Positions 8,241 to 17,055 of a DNA stretch of 38,196 nt are shown here, in pieces. Numbering within the stretch: position 1 is the first letter of the stretch; each line of letters starts with the position of its first letter. Both the position numbers and the translations under genes were made by a program. The stretch spans positions 1 through 38,196 of the forward strand of contig JADFWT010000015.1 of NCBI GenBank assembly GCA_015233785.1, in the 5' to 3' direction. This DNA is from Magnetococcales bacterium. Its GTDB lineage: Bacteria > Pseudomonadota > Magnetococcia > Magnetococcales > JADFWT01. The notes beneath the pieces are model-generated. The model was given only the letters and a program-made list of their open reading frames with translations, was not told the origin of the DNA and did no database searches.

Positions 8241-8273
8241 GGGTCGATCTCAGTGATGGGATCGGCCCTTTTT
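8241..8273 (+). terminator. Rho-independent terminator after the oxidoreductase operon
   Basis: GGGTCGATC (8241-8249) pairs with GATCGGCCC (8260-8268), allowing one G-T pair, around a 10-nt loop. It is followed by TTTTT. Confidence 0.8.
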
Positions 8274-8331
8274 CATTCCGTCCCCCCTCATGCACTACTT
8301 GCTGGTCGTCCTTACTAAGAAGCTTTCTCAT

Positions 8332-8355
8332 CCCCCTCATTGGGGGCTTTTTTTT
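8332..8355 (+). terminator. Second terminator-like hairpin
   Basis: CCCCC (8332-8336) and GGGGG (8342-8346) form a short stem, followed by C and a run of eight T (8348-8355). It lies between the oxidoreductase operon and the phosphate transporter gene and probably backs up the terminator at 8241-8273. Confidence 0.6.
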
Positions 8356-8496
8356 ACCCCAAACTTCTTTGATGAAACCATTCATATTTTTTTGAACTCT
8401 GTATGTCATTACCTGGTAAAAGGTGTTAAATTATATCGTTCGCAACGCCTGGAGAATGGGCCTTAAGAAGCCCGCCTGCTGGAGAGGAGTACGACC

Positions 8497-10353
8497 ATGT
8501 ATGACCACCGTACCAATTGGTTTGCCGATAAGCCCCCCATGTGGCTGTTAGGCCGGGTGGGGATTCTTTTGCTGTTGCTGATTGCGCCCTCGGCTTGGGC
8601 CATGGGACCAGCACCAACCGGTCCCATCGTTGGCCACTCCGAACTGGACTGGGTAAAGATGGGCATCAATCTGGCCGGCGGGCTGGCCATCTTCCTGTTC
8701 GGCATGGAGCTGATGACCGACGCGCTTAAGGCCGTGGCCGGCGACCGCATGAAGAGAATTCTCGCCACGATGACCACCAACCGGGTCACCGGCGTCATCA
8801 GCGGCGCATTGATCACCGCCACCATTCAATCCTCCTCCGTCACGACCGTGCTGGTGGTAGGCTTCGTGAGTGCTGGTGTGCTCTCCCTCACCCAATCCAT
8901 CGGCATTATCTTCGGCGCGGAGATCGGCACTACCATCACCGCCCAGGTCATCGCCTTCAATGTCACCAAATACGCCCTGGTGATGGTGGCTGCAGGCTTC
9001 CTGATGAGTGTCATCAGCCGCAATAACAATGTCCGTCAATACGGCAAGATTCTGCTGGGGCTGGGGCTGGTCTTCTATGGCATGACCGTCATGAGCGGTG
9101 CCATGAAGCCTCTGCGCTCCTATCAACCCTTCATTGACCTGATGATTGAGGTGCAGAACCCCTTCCTGGCCATCGCCATCACCGCCTTTTTTACGGCACT
9201 GATTCAATCTTCCTCGGCCACGACCGGCATTATCATCGTCATGGCCAGTCAGGGATTGATTCCGCTCCATACCGGTATTGCTCTGGCCTTTGGTGCCAAT
9301 ATCGGCACCTGCGTCACGGCATTGTTGGCCGCCATCGGAAAACCTCGTGAAGCTGTTCGTGCCGCCCTGGTGCATATCACCTTCAACACCACAGGCGTGC
9401 TGATATGGGTCAACTTCATCGGCCCCATGACAGAGCTCATTACCAGCATCTCTCCTGTATCCGAAGGGCTGGAAGGAGCCGCCAGACTGGCGGCCGATAC
9501 CCCCCGACAAATTGCCAACGCGCACACCATGTTCAACCTCGGCAACACCTTGATGTTTCTCCCCTTCGTCGGACTGATGGCCAAGCTGATGATGATCATT
9601 GTGCCGGAGAAGAAGGTGGCGGTAAAAGAGAGCGCCAAGGATATCCCAACCACCGATGACGCCCCGGGAGAGATCCAGAAGCCCATCCGCCTGAGCAGAG
9701 GGCTGGTTCGCACCCCATCACTGGCTATGAATATGCTCCGCATTAAGATCGCCCGTCGTATGGGCCATCCCATCCAGGAGATGCTGCAAGAGGTGATACC
9801 GGCCATTATTGAGGGGGATGAAGCCACTTTACGCCGGGTGGAAGAACGCGATTCCGACGTGGACGAAAGCTACGCCCGCATCGTTACCTACCTGGGACAG
9901 ATCGGCTCTCACACTGAGACCAAGACGCAGATGCAGGAGTTCACCTCACTGGTCTCTATTGCCAATGATCTTGAGGATCTGGGCGATGTGATCGAGAAGA
10001 GCCTGGTCCATCTTGGGCGTGAGGTGATTCGCAAGGAACTGCCCTTCGACGATGAAACCCGTGATCTTCTGGGACGGTTTCACGAGGAGCTCTCTCGCTG
10101 TTTGGAAGATAGCCTCGCGTCTGTACTCTATCAAGATAGCGCGGCCGCCAATCGGGTGGCACGTCAATATCCAGCCATTCGGGAGCTCTCCGATGAAGCC
10201 GCCACCTTGGAGAGCAGGCGGCTCGCCAGCGATCACGAAGACCGGGTCGCCATGCACGCCATCACCATGGAAATCTACGACAAAATGCGCTGGATCTACT
10301 TCCGTTCTCGTCGCATTTCTGCGTTGGCAGGGGGGCCGGAAGTAGAGGCATAA
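8497..10353 (+). CDS. Na+/phosphate cotransporter with C-terminal PhoU-like domain
   Basis: This inner-membrane Na+/Pi symporter (NptA/YjbB family, SLC34-related) has 618 residues. A hydrophobic leader (18-36) precedes the two inverted repeats of the family, each carrying the diagnostic motif: QSSSVTT (111-117) and QSSSATT (237-243). Conserved GAEIGTTIT (140-148) and GANIGTCVTA (266-275) follow each motif. The membrane domain ends near residue 365. Residues 420-610 are charged and helical, like PhoU, and probably sense or gate phosphate flux from the cytoplasm. The start at 8497 has a strong GGAGAGGAG site. It is monocistronic, bounded by terminators at 8241-8355 and 10383-10424. A second family member is encoded at 12927-14267. 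Confidence 0.92.
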   Translation: MYDHRTNWFADKPPMWLLGRVGILLLLLIAPSAWAMGPAPTGPIVGHSELDWVKMGINLAGGLAIFLFGMELMTDALKAVAGDRMKRILATMTTNRVTGVISGALITATIQSSSVTTVLVVGFVSAGVLSLTQSIGIIFGAEIGTTITAQVIAFNVTKYALVMVAAGFLMSVISRNNNVRQYGKILLGLGLVFYGMTVMSGAMKPLRSYQPFIDLMIEVQNPFLAIAITAFFTALIQSSSATTGIIIVMASQGLIPLHTGIALAFGANIGTCVTALLAAIGKPREAVRAALVHITFNTTGVLIWVNFIGPMTELITSISPVSEGLEGAARLAADTPRQIANAHTMFNLGNTLMFLPFVGLMAKLMMIIVPEKKVAVKESAKDIPTTDDAPGEIQKPIRLSRGLVRTPSLAMNMLRIKIARRMGHPIQEMLQEVIPAIIEGDEATLRRVEERDSDVDESYARIVTYLGQIGSHTETKTQMQEFTSLVSIANDLEDLGDVIEKSLVHLGREVIRKELPFDDETRDLLGRFHEELSRCLEDSLASVLYQDSAAANRVARQYPAIRELSDEAATLESRRLASDHEDRVAMHAITMEIYDKMRWIYFRSRRISALAGGPEVEA

Positions 10354-10382
10354 CTTTTTTCCAGGCCCAATCTCACGCTTCG

Positions 10383-10424
10383 CTGGGGGGAGAGTATTCC
10401 CCCCAGACCTCCCCTTCTTTTTTT
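10383..10424 (+). terminator. Terminator after the Na+/Pi cotransporter
   Basis: CTGGGGGGA (10383-10391) pairs perfectly with TCCCCCCAG (10398-10406) over a 6-nt loop. A T-rich stretch with a run of seven T follows about 11 bases later (10418-10424). It sits immediately ahead of the radical SAM gene. Confidence 0.7.
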
Positions 10425-10437
10425 AATCTCTGTTTTT

Positions 10438-11970
10438 ATGTCTATTGTTCTTGTTGCTCAGAATGCCCGCTTTGCGCATACCGCCTTTGGGCTGCGCTAT
10501 CTTAAGGCGAACCTTCCCACGGCCCTTCGCGACATCACCCATATTCTGGAATTTGATCTCACCGCCCGCCCTGGCGATATCGTCGAGGCAATTCTCAGCC
10601 ATGGCCCCACCATCATTGGTCTCGGCGTCCACATTTGGAACGCCCGGCAGGCCTATCATCTGGCCACAACGCTCAAACAGGTGGCACCCGCCATCCCTTT
10701 GATTTTGGGCGGCCCGGAGATCAGCCACGAAATCGACAAACAACCCATCGCCGGTTATGCCGACCACATCATTACCGGAGAGGCGGAACTGGCCTTTGCA
10801 GAGCTCTGCATCCAGCTCCAGCGTGGCCAACATCCACCCGATAAGATCATCCATGCCGAACCTCCCGACCCGGCTCAGCTGACACTGCCATATGATCTCT
10901 ATAGCGACGAAGATCTCACCCACAGAACCATCTATGTAGAGGCTTCCCGTGGCTGTCCGTTCCGCTGCGCCTTCTGCCTTTCAGCCTTGGATAAAACCAC
11001 CCGTCCTTTTCCCTTGGAGCCGTTTCTGGAGGCGATGCAACGACTGCATGAACGGGGCCTGCGCCGCTTCAAGCTGGTGGATCGCACCTTTAATCTCGCC
11101 CCGGATCGCAGTCGTCGGATTCTTGAGTTCTTCCTGGAGCATGTGTCACCCGAGCTGTTTGTTCATATTGAGGTGATCCCGGATCGCCTGCCGGACGCCC
11201 TCAAGGAGACTATCGCCCGTTTTCCAGCCGGATCCCTGCAACTGGAGATGGGCTTTCAAAGCTTCTATCATGAGACCCAAGCGCGCATCGGACGCCAACA
11301 GAACAACCCACTTGCCGAAGAGAATCTGCGCTGGCTGCTCACCCAAACCGGCGTCCATCTGCACACCGATCTCATCATCGGTCTTCCCGGTGAGGATGAA
11401 GCCCGTTTTGGGCTCGGCTTCGACCGGCTCATCAAGGCCGGAGCCCAGGAGATTCAGGTGGGCATTCTCAAGCGGTTACGCGGCGCCCCGATTGCCCAGC
11501 ATAGTAGGCCGTTCGGCATGATCTACAGCCTTGAAGCCCCCTACGAGCTACTGGCTAATGACCTGATCCCCTTTGAACGCATGCAGCACTTGAAACGTTT
11601 CGCCCGCTTTTGGGATCTCATCGGCAACTCGGGACGATTTCCCCATTTCCGCGGATGGCTGCTGGAACAGGATGCCCCGTTCACCCCCTTCATGACGCTC
11701 TCGGCATGGCTCTTTGAAGTCTACGGTCGCCGCACCCACGGCATCTCTTTACGGCGCCTCTTTGGCGGCATGGCCTTGGGGCTACAGGAGGCACTCTCTC
11801 TAAACCCACAGCAGGCACAACAACTGATCGGGGCCGATTTTCAACGCGCTTTTCCTTCGGAAAGAGCCGATGCACTATCTGGACTCATGGCACGAATTCA
11901 GAGATGTAACTCTGAGAAAGTCGTGTCGGGCATCCAGCGTCAGGCACGCCATCTTCGGGTGTCATCTTGA
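10438..11970 (+). CDS. B12-binding-domain radical SAM protein (DUF4080 family)
   Basis: This 510-residue protein has a cobalamin-binding-like Rossmann domain (residues 1-150, starting MSIVLVAQNARFAH), a radical SAM core with the [4Fe-4S]/SAM motif CPFRCAFC (C173, C177, C180), and a C-terminal DUF4080-type region. The N-terminal domain lacks the DxHxxG cobalamin lower-ligand motif, so B12 may bind base-off/His-off or not at all. The family is linked to methyltransferase or other radical chemistry, but its substrate is not established. The start at 10438 matches the family N-terminus, yet no Shine-Dalgarno sequence precedes it and a terminator hairpin ends only about 30 bp upstream, so the mRNA leader must be short or absent. 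It is not clearly part of an operon. Confidence 0.85.
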   Translation: MSIVLVAQNARFAHTAFGLRYLKANLPTALRDITHILEFDLTARPGDIVEAILSHGPTIIGLGVHIWNARQAYHLATTLKQVAPAIPLILGGPEISHEIDKQPIAGYADHIITGEAELAFAELCIQLQRGQHPPDKIIHAEPPDPAQLTLPYDLYSDEDLTHRTIYVEASRGCPFRCAFCLSALDKTTRPFPLEPFLEAMQRLHERGLRRFKLVDRTFNLAPDRSRRILEFFLEHVSPELFVHIEVIPDRLPDALKETIARFPAGSLQLEMGFQSFYHETQARIGRQQNNPLAEENLRWLLTQTGVHLHTDLIIGLPGEDEARFGLGFDRLIKAGAQEIQVGILKRLRGAPIAQHSRPFGMIYSLEAPYELLANDLIPFERMQHLKRFARFWDLIGNSGRFPHFRGWLLEQDAPFTPFMTLSAWLFEVYGRRTHGISLRRLFGGMALGLQEALSLNPQQAQQLIGADFQRAFPSERADALSGLMARIQRCNSEKVVSGIQRQARHLRVSS

Positions 11971-12115
11971 TTTCAATGATGGTATGGTTATTGTTTACAA
12001 CTCGCTGCCGAGAATCTGCTTGGGAAAATGGATGCCCGCGCCGATAGAGTCAGAAGGGATGTAACCAGTTCATAACAGCGTGCTGGTAGAGGCACGCCAA
12101 GAGGGATTTGGGGAT

Positions 12116-12439
12116 ATGTTTAACATTGCGCCGAAATACCACGGGCCGGTGAACTACGGCATGGGCATTCTCTGCTATCTGGGCATTCTCTGTCTGGTGC
12201 CGCTGGTGACCCGCCGACACGATGAGTTTATCGACTTTCATAGCCGTCAAGGCACCATGGTCTGGCTCTTCTTCATGATGGGCATGTTCAGCCTCTATCT
12301 GCCGGTGGTGGGTGGGTTTATCTTTGGCACCACCTATGTCTCAGGCATGATTTTCTCTGGTCTGGGGATTCTATCGGTGCTCACCGGGCGCATGTTGCGT
12401 ATTCCGGGCTTCTATCATATTGCAGCACGCTTCGCCTAG
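12116..12439 (+). CDS. Small multi-pass membrane protein, DUF4870/Tic20-like
   Basis: This 107-residue inner-membrane protein has three to four hydrophobic segments, at roughly residues 17-35, 46-68 and 70-92. The pattern of a first membrane segment, a charged loop containing FIDFHSRQGT and then further hydrophobic segments recalls the DUF4870/Tic20-like family, whose function is unknown. ATG 12116 was chosen because GAGGGA lies nine bases upstream; an in-frame GTG at 12080 would add 12 residues. The small periplasmic protein gene follows after 53 bp and may be co-transcribed. Confidence 0.7.
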   Translation: MFNIAPKYHGPVNYGMGILCYLGILCLVPLVTRRHDEFIDFHSRQGTMVWLFFMMGMFSLYLPVVGGFIFGTTYVSGMIFSGLGILSVLTGRMLRIPGFYHIAARFA

Positions 12440-12492
12440 CTTGAACGAGGCACCACTTTCTTGTTTTCCCTATACTTTTAGGAGATGTTCAC

Positions 12493-12867
12493 ATGAGAGT
12501 ATTGGCCATAACACTGGCGGTGATTATGGGACTGATGTTTGTGCCCGCCTCTGCCCAGGCTGAGCGACCCAACTGTAAGGATCTGGATGAAGTTGCCGAA
12601 GGGCTGGACTCAGTGGCGACGCATCTGAGTGAGTACAGCTCGATTGAGCCGGACAGCCCTCTGGAAGAGCTGGTGGGTGAGATTATTGACGCGATGATTA
12701 GCATTGCTGAAGTAGAGGACAACTCCGATCTCTCCGCCGCCGTACGGACCATGAAACGTATCTGGCGTTCTGATACATCTTGGGAGGATGATCTACCCGA
12801 TTTCGTTCAGGCTCTGGATGATTCGGCGGCCTCTATAGATGGAATTCTTAAAGAAGAGTGCCGGTAG
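12493..12867 (+). CDS. Small periplasmic protein, unknown function
   Basis: I do not recognise this 124-residue protein. It begins with a clear signal peptide (MRVLAITLAVIMGLMFVPAS, cut near AQA). The mature protein of about 100 residues is acidic and mostly helical. It has one Cys near each end (NCKDLDEV and KEECR), which could form a disulfide. AGGAG precedes the ATG at 12493 by eight bases. A strong terminator follows immediately. Confidence 0.8.
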   Translation: MRVLAITLAVIMGLMFVPASAQAERPNCKDLDEVAEGLDSVATHLSEYSSIEPDSPLEELVGEIIDAMISIAEVEDNSDLSAAVRTMKRIWRSDTSWEDDLPDFVQALDDSAASIDGILKEECR

Positions 12868-12876
12868 AAGCGGAAC

Positions 12877-12913
12877 GGCGAGATCCTGCCTGACAGGATC
12901 CCGCCTCTTTTTT
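12877..12913 (+). terminator. Strong rho-independent terminator between convergent genes
   Basis: GGCG-A-GATCCTG (12877-12888) pairs with CAGGATC-C-CGCC (12894-12905), 11 base pairs with one mismatch around a 5-nt loop. It is followed by TCTTTTTT. It ends the plus-strand gene and lies just past the convergent Na+/Pi transporter gene. Confidence 0.85.
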
Positions 12914-12926
12914 CAATGGATGAGTC

Positions 12927-14267
12927 TCAGGCCGGTGATGTGGCTGACACAACCTGCTTGCGCCACTCGGTGGCTTGCTCTTTGGCGACTTCACTCGATG
13001 CCATGGGGGCCGTTACCATCTTCCCCTCCGCCTGTGCCACAATCTCAGCAATCGTCGCCGTCTCCTCAGATGTCAGGGTACGCTCCACATGGGCAGACAC
13101 TACCGGAGAAGTCCCCACAGCCGCCATGGCCGGTTGTGCAACGGTACGCTGCTCTCTTTCTGCTTCACCCTCTGGCAAAATCCAGTAGCAAAAGCGTGCA
13201 AACAGGCCGGTCATGGGCAAAAATGCGAGCGCAAGCCCAATATTAAACAGTGAGTGTGCGTTGGCCACCTGACGCGGAAGAGTCGCGGCCAGGATCTCCT
13301 GGGAACCAACCAACGAAGCATCCGGGGCCGGTGAGATGGAACGCACCAACTCGGCAAACTGCGGAATAAAGCCCACCAACAGAAGCCCACCCGCAATCTT
13401 AAAGCTGACATGAGCCACGGCAACACGCACCGCCTCACGAGGACGCCCAATAGCAGCCAAACCAGCCGTGACACAGGTGCCGATGTTGGCACCAATGGTC
13501 ATGGCAATGCCCCCTTCCAGATCAATCAGGCCGTGCATGGCCAGAACAACCACCACACCCATAGTCGCCGCAGAGGCTTGAATCAAGCCGGTAAACAGCG
13601 TGGCAATCAACACGCCCACCAAGGGATTGGAGACGCTGCCCATCATATCGATAAAGGGCTGGTAGGAGCGCAGCGGCTCCATGGCTTGGCTCATCAGGCC
13701 CATGCCAAAGAAAATCAGCCCCATCCCCAGCACCAGATTTCCATACTGTCTGATCTTTTCCGTACGCCCCAGAAAATTAAACGCAAAACCGAAAGTGATA
13801 AATAATGGAGCCCACTTGGTCACCTTGAACGCGACAATCTGCGTGGTGATGGTGGTGCCGATATCCGCACCAAGAATCACCCCCAAGGTCTGAGCAAAGC
13901 TCATCAATCCAGCCGTGACAAACCCCACCAGCATCACGGTCGTCACCGAGGAGGACTGAACCACAGCCGTGACAAACGCCCCGGTGATCATCCCCATAAT
14001 GCGGTTGGAAGTGAGACGACGCAGGATGGCACTCATCTTCTCACCGGCCGCCTCCTTGAGGGAGCGATTCATCATATCCATGCCAAATAAGAAGATGGCT
14101 AAACCACCAAGAACGTTAATACTGATGGTGGTAATGTCGATTTCAGCGTTTCCAATGACCCCGGCAGACGCTTGTGCCAGTGTGGGCAGAAATATGGCCG
14201 CACCAAAAGTGAGTGCCGTCGCAAACAGCACTTGTTTCTGCGGATGATGATGCTTGAAGCCATTCAT
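12927..14267 (-). CDS. Na+/phosphate cotransporter, short form lacking the PhoU domain
   Basis: This second NptA/SLC34-like Na+/Pi symporter has 446 residues. A signal-like N-terminus ending AQASA precedes the two-repeat membrane core. The first motif is intact (QSSSVTT, 104-110), but the second is changed to QASAATM (230-236) where the paralogue has QSSSATT. The GADIGTTIT and GANIGTCVTA motifs are kept. The C-terminal 60 residues after the last membrane segment are Ala/Glu/Thr-rich and replace the PhoU-like domain. The ATG at 14267 has AGGAG eight bases upstream. The Ser changes in the second motif may alter ion or substrate coupling (inference). It is convergent with the small periplasmic protein gene. 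Confidence 0.88.
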   Translation of the reverse strand: MNGFKHHHPQKQVLFATALTFGAAIFLPTLAQASAGVIGNAEIDITTISINVLGGLAIFLFGMDMMNRSLKEAAGEKMSAILRRLTSNRIMGMITGAFVTAVVQSSSVTTVMLVGFVTAGLMSFAQTLGVILGADIGTTITTQIVAFKVTKWAPLFITFGFAFNFLGRTEKIRQYGNLVLGMGLIFFGMGLMSQAMEPLRSYQPFIDMMGSVSNPLVGVLIATLFTGLIQASAATMGVVVVLAMHGLIDLEGGIAMTIGANIGTCVTAGLAAIGRPREAVRVAVAHVSFKIAGGLLLVGFIPQFAELVRSISPAPDASLVGSQEILAATLPRQVANAHSLFNIGLALAFLPMTGLFARFCYWILPEGEAEREQRTVAQPAMAAVGTSPVVSAHVERTLTSEETATIAEIVAQAEGKMVTAPMASSEVAKEQATEWRKQVVSATSPA

Positions 14268-14823
14268 GTTTAAAACTCCTCTCGATATCTCGCGTTGCAA
14301 ACTCGACTTGAATACTTGCTGACAGGGGCCTTCCCCTGTTTGCTGATCGTGGTACTGGACCCAGCAACATCGACTGCAACTCGTAGACCACACAATAGAG
14401 GCCAAATATGTGGATTTTTTTTCTCGTTGATCTCATATCTAACGGTTATGGAACATGGTTTATTAGTATTGGCAGGGGATGATTACATCCAAAAATTTTA
14501 TTTATCGTGCGATTCAGAAGGGGTACAGGGGGGGGGAGATGAACAGAAGGTTTTGACACACAACATGGATGAATAACATGCTAATGAGTTGTTTTATATA
14601 TTTATATTATCTATTGATCACCTCATCAATCAAACAAATGATGGCGTCAAAATGGACAACAGGGCATGCCTGATTATTGGCAGTAGGGCGTGACCTACAC
14701 ACTTCCAGCCAAAACACAGACAAAAGACAAACCTACCAAACAATGGCTTAAGAAAAATCTCTGCGAATGGTTAAGCGATTTTATAGAGCGGTGGAATAAA
14801 ATTCACTTTGAAGCAGAAACGAT
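14268..14823. other. 556-bp AT-rich intergenic region
   Basis: No gene or RNA is recognised. The stretch 14400-14820 is clearly more AT-rich than the surrounding genes and has a G9-type run near 14530. A 93-codon plus-strand frame at 14295-14576 has no ribosome site and no recognisable features. The promoter of the short Na+/Pi cotransporter gene must lie near the left part. Confidence 0.6.
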
Positions 14824-15288
14824 TCACGTCCCTTTTTGATAGACCAAAAAGCCGACCACCATCAAGCCCACCAGCGGAATAGAAACGATCAACATTAGGA
14901 GCGGTGGTGCCACCAGAAGAACCATCATCTGTTCCCAATCCAAAATCGTCATGGCATGGATTTCATGATGCATGGCCAGCCACTGTAACACCGTACCGGC
15001 CACCATAGGTAACAAGTACGACCCTCCCAGCACATAACGGATAATCTTGCTCATCAGCGCCACTTTCTCCGGCGCAACTTTTTGGTGTTTTCCTGCTCTG
15101 CTCTTGACCAATCCATCCAGCAACTCCATGAGCATCCAGACGAATAGCCCCAGTATGAACGACGGAAAAAAACTCCGGCTAAACCAGAACATGCAGAAAT
15201 CAAAAGAGAGCACAATCTCGCCCGCGGACCAGGCTGCCGCAGATCCAACCACTACGGAGATCAGAAAAATGCCAATCAGCATGACCAT
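14824..15288 (-). CDS. Four-segment membrane protein of unknown function
   Basis: I do not recognise this 154-residue protein. It has hydrophobic segments near residues 2-22, 38-60, 84-107 and 122-150. A basic cytoplasmic loop lies between the second and third (KSRAGKHQKVAPEKVALMSK). Its start codon overlaps the stop of the hydrolase gene by one base (TAATG), which implies translational coupling. It is the last gene of a three-gene operon with an MFS carrier and an alpha/beta hydrolase. Confidence 0.75.
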   Translation of the reverse strand: MVMLIGIFLISVVVGSAAAWSAGEIVLSFDFCMFWFSRSFFPSFILGLFVWMLMELLDGLVKSRAGKHQKVAPEKVALMSKIIRYVLGGSYLLPMVAGTVLQWLAMHHEIHAMTILDWEQMMVLLVAPPLLMLIVSIPLVGLMVVGFLVYQKGT

Positions 15289-15824
15289 TACCCTTCACCC
15301 CCTACTTCGTCCAATAATCGTCCAAACGCCTCGCCAATGATCGGCCATACATCCCGCAGTCGATGGTCGCTATTCACCATGATCAACCTCGGCTGATACT
15401 TCTGGGCAAAGCGCAACGCATGGGCAGGAGGAACCGTGTCATCGCTCCAGCCATGGACCATCACCACCTGTGCGCCATTGGGGTCAGGGTCACGCACCTT
15501 GTAGCCCGGCAGATAGAAAGCCGGGGCCAGCAGGAACAGACCATCGGGTCGTAACCAGTTTGACGCCGCCGTGGAGATGTATCCGCCCATGCTGGATCCG
15601 GCCAAAATCAGCTTGCCGCCCCCGCTGCCCTGCGGCGCATGATGGCGTAGAATCTCAAGACGCTTATCCGGGTCCATGGTGTGCTGATAGTCGAGACTCT
15701 CAACCTGCCACCCTTTTTGCCGGGCAATCGCCGAGAGATATTTGATTTTTCCACCATCCGGCGTCCCAAGTTTTCCGTGGGAGAAGCAGACTTTGTGGAT
15801 CATGGCCTCCTCTGGGCTTCTCAT
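15288..15824 (-). CDS. Alpha/beta hydrolase (YqiA/RBBP9-like esterase fold)
   Basis: This 178-residue single-domain serine hydrolase is predicted to be cytoplasmic. The nucleophile elbow is GSSMGGY, the acid is probably the Asp in HGWSDDTVP, and the catalytic His is in NSDHRL near the C-terminus. The small size and motif spacing fit the YqiA/RBBP9-like esterases; the substrate is unknown. ATG 15824 was chosen because GGAG stands just ahead and the start overlaps the MFS stop (ATGA). A further in-frame ATG at 15803 directly before IHKVCFSHG is a possible alternative. Confidence 0.82.
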   Translation of the reverse strand: MRSPEEAMIHKVCFSHGKLGTPDGGKIKYLSAIARQKGWQVESLDYQHTMDPDKRLEILRHHAPQGSGGGKLILAGSSMGGYISTAASNWLRPDGLFLLAPAFYLPGYKVRDPDPNGAQVVMVHGWSDDTVPPAHALRFAQKYQPRLIMVNSDHRLRDVWPIIGEAFGRLLDEVGGEG

Positions 15825-16972
15825 TGGCTCTCCAGTATCGTGGATGACCGTGCGCTCACACCCCACCCCACCAGCGCCAGCACAGCCATCATCAAAAATA
15901 GCGCCTCTCCCCCAACCCGCTCATAAAGCGCCCCGGAGAAGGTCAACCCAACCGCCCCTCCCACGCCAAACGACAGCGCCGAATACCACCCCTGGGCCGT
16001 GGCACGTAGCCGGGCCGGAGAGATATCAAACGCCCGCCGCACCGCCGCCACATGGAATGAACCAAAAGTGAAAGCGTGCAGCGTCTGCGCCAGAAGCAGC
16101 GCCGGAAGCCACAAGGTGCTCCCCAGCATAATCCAACGAATGGCCGCCAGAATCAGCGACCCGGAGAGTAGCAGCGACACCCCCAAACGCCCCAATAGCC
16201 ACCCCGAATGAGAGAGCAACACCACCTCCGACAGCACCCCTAACGCCCACAGCGCGCCAATCCAGGTCAAACTAAAGCCGTGGTGCTCCAGGTGAAGCGA
16301 GAAGAAACCGTAGTATGCTCCATGGGAAAGCTGCATCAAAAAGGTGGAGAGATAAAACCCACGCACGCCGGGCCTTGAAAACAGCCCGAAGGCTCCCCCT
16401 TTGGGGGCATCATGATGACCATGGGACTCACCACGGGGCAAAAACATGGCGATCATCGCGCAACTGGCCAGCAGCATAGCCGCTGCCACCAATACCCAGA
16501 ACAGCCCCCAATGATCGGTAAGCGGCCCCATGGCCAGTGCAAACAGAATAAACCCCACCGAACCCCAAACCCGGATGCGCCCATAGTCGGCATTACAGCT
16601 CTTCACCAACTCCAGCGTGGTGGACTCCACCAGTGCCAACGGGCCAGAGTGAAAAAAACTGTAGAGGGCCGTAACCGCCAGCAGCCACAAAAAACGGGTA
16701 TCGATAAAGTAGAACAGAAAAGCGCAGAAGGAGACCCAACTGGTGAGCACCATCACCCGGCGACGAGAACCCCGGTCGGCCAACTCCCCCCAAACCGGCG
16801 GACCCAGCACCTTGACCCCCAAACCGATGGCGCTAAGCAAACCGATCTTCTGGGCGTCAAAGCCCAACGTCTCCAGATAGAGCGGCCAGAAGGGGATCCA
16901 GACGCCAAGAATGGCGAAATAGGCGGCGTAATAGCCCGAAAGAAGCAGATAGGTCTTTCGGTCCATGGACAC
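15821..16972 (-). CDS. MFS transporter (HcaT/MFS_1-like)
   Basis: This inner-membrane secondary carrier has 383 residues and about 12 hydrophobic segments. The N-terminus YYAAYFAILGVWIPFWPLYL and the motif-A equivalent GELADRGSRRR are typical of the PPP/nucleoside-symporter-like MFS group that includes HcaT. A His-rich central loop (ESHGHHDAP) separates the two halves. It starts at GTG 16972 (AGGA five bases before) or ATG 16966. It is the first gene of a tightly overlapping operon with an esterase and a small membrane protein. The substrate cannot be deduced. Confidence 0.85.
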   Translation of the reverse strand: MSMDRKTYLLLSGYYAAYFAILGVWIPFWPLYLETLGFDAQKIGLLSAIGLGVKVLGPPVWGELADRGSRRRVMVLTSWVSFCAFLFYFIDTRFLWLLAVTALYSFFHSGPLALVESTTLELVKSCNADYGRIRVWGSVGFILFALAMGPLTDHWGLFWVLVAAAMLLASCAMIAMFLPRGESHGHHDAPKGGAFGLFSRPGVRGFYLSTFLMQLSHGAYYGFFSLHLEHHGFSLTWIGALWALGVLSEVVLLSHSGWLLGRLGVSLLLSGSLILAAIRWIMLGSTLWLPALLLAQTLHAFTFGSFHVAAVRRAFDISPARLRATAQGWYSALSFGVGGAVGLTFSGALYERVGGEALFLMMAVLALVGWGVSARSSTILESQ

Positions 16973-16991
16973 AAACGTCCTGCAGATAGTA

Positions 16992-17019
16992 GGGGGGATG
17001 AGAGGCGTTCAAGCCCCCC
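16992..17019 (-). terminator. G/C-rich hairpin downstream of the DUF2782 gene
   Basis: GGGGGG (16992-16997) and CCCCCC (17014-17019) can pair between the DUF2782 gene and the MFS gene on the minus strand. There is no T-tract, so it is a weak terminator at best. Confidence 0.3.
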
Positions 17020-17055
17020 ACTGGAACACGAGGCAACACCCCGCAAAAAAAGCCG

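Noticed and set aside
8392-8430. Possible Pho box (CTGTATGTCATTACCTG) before the Na+/Pi cotransporter gene
   Set aside because: Two half-sites with correct 11-bp phasing are not present.
14510-14521. CGATTCAGAAGG, also found at 37585-37596
   Set aside because: Many repeated 12-mers are expected by chance in 38 kb, and the flanks do not match.
14295-14576. 93-codon plus-strand frame in the AT-rich gap
   Set aside because: It has no ribosome site and no recognisable domain, and it overlaps the leader of the divergent transporter gene.
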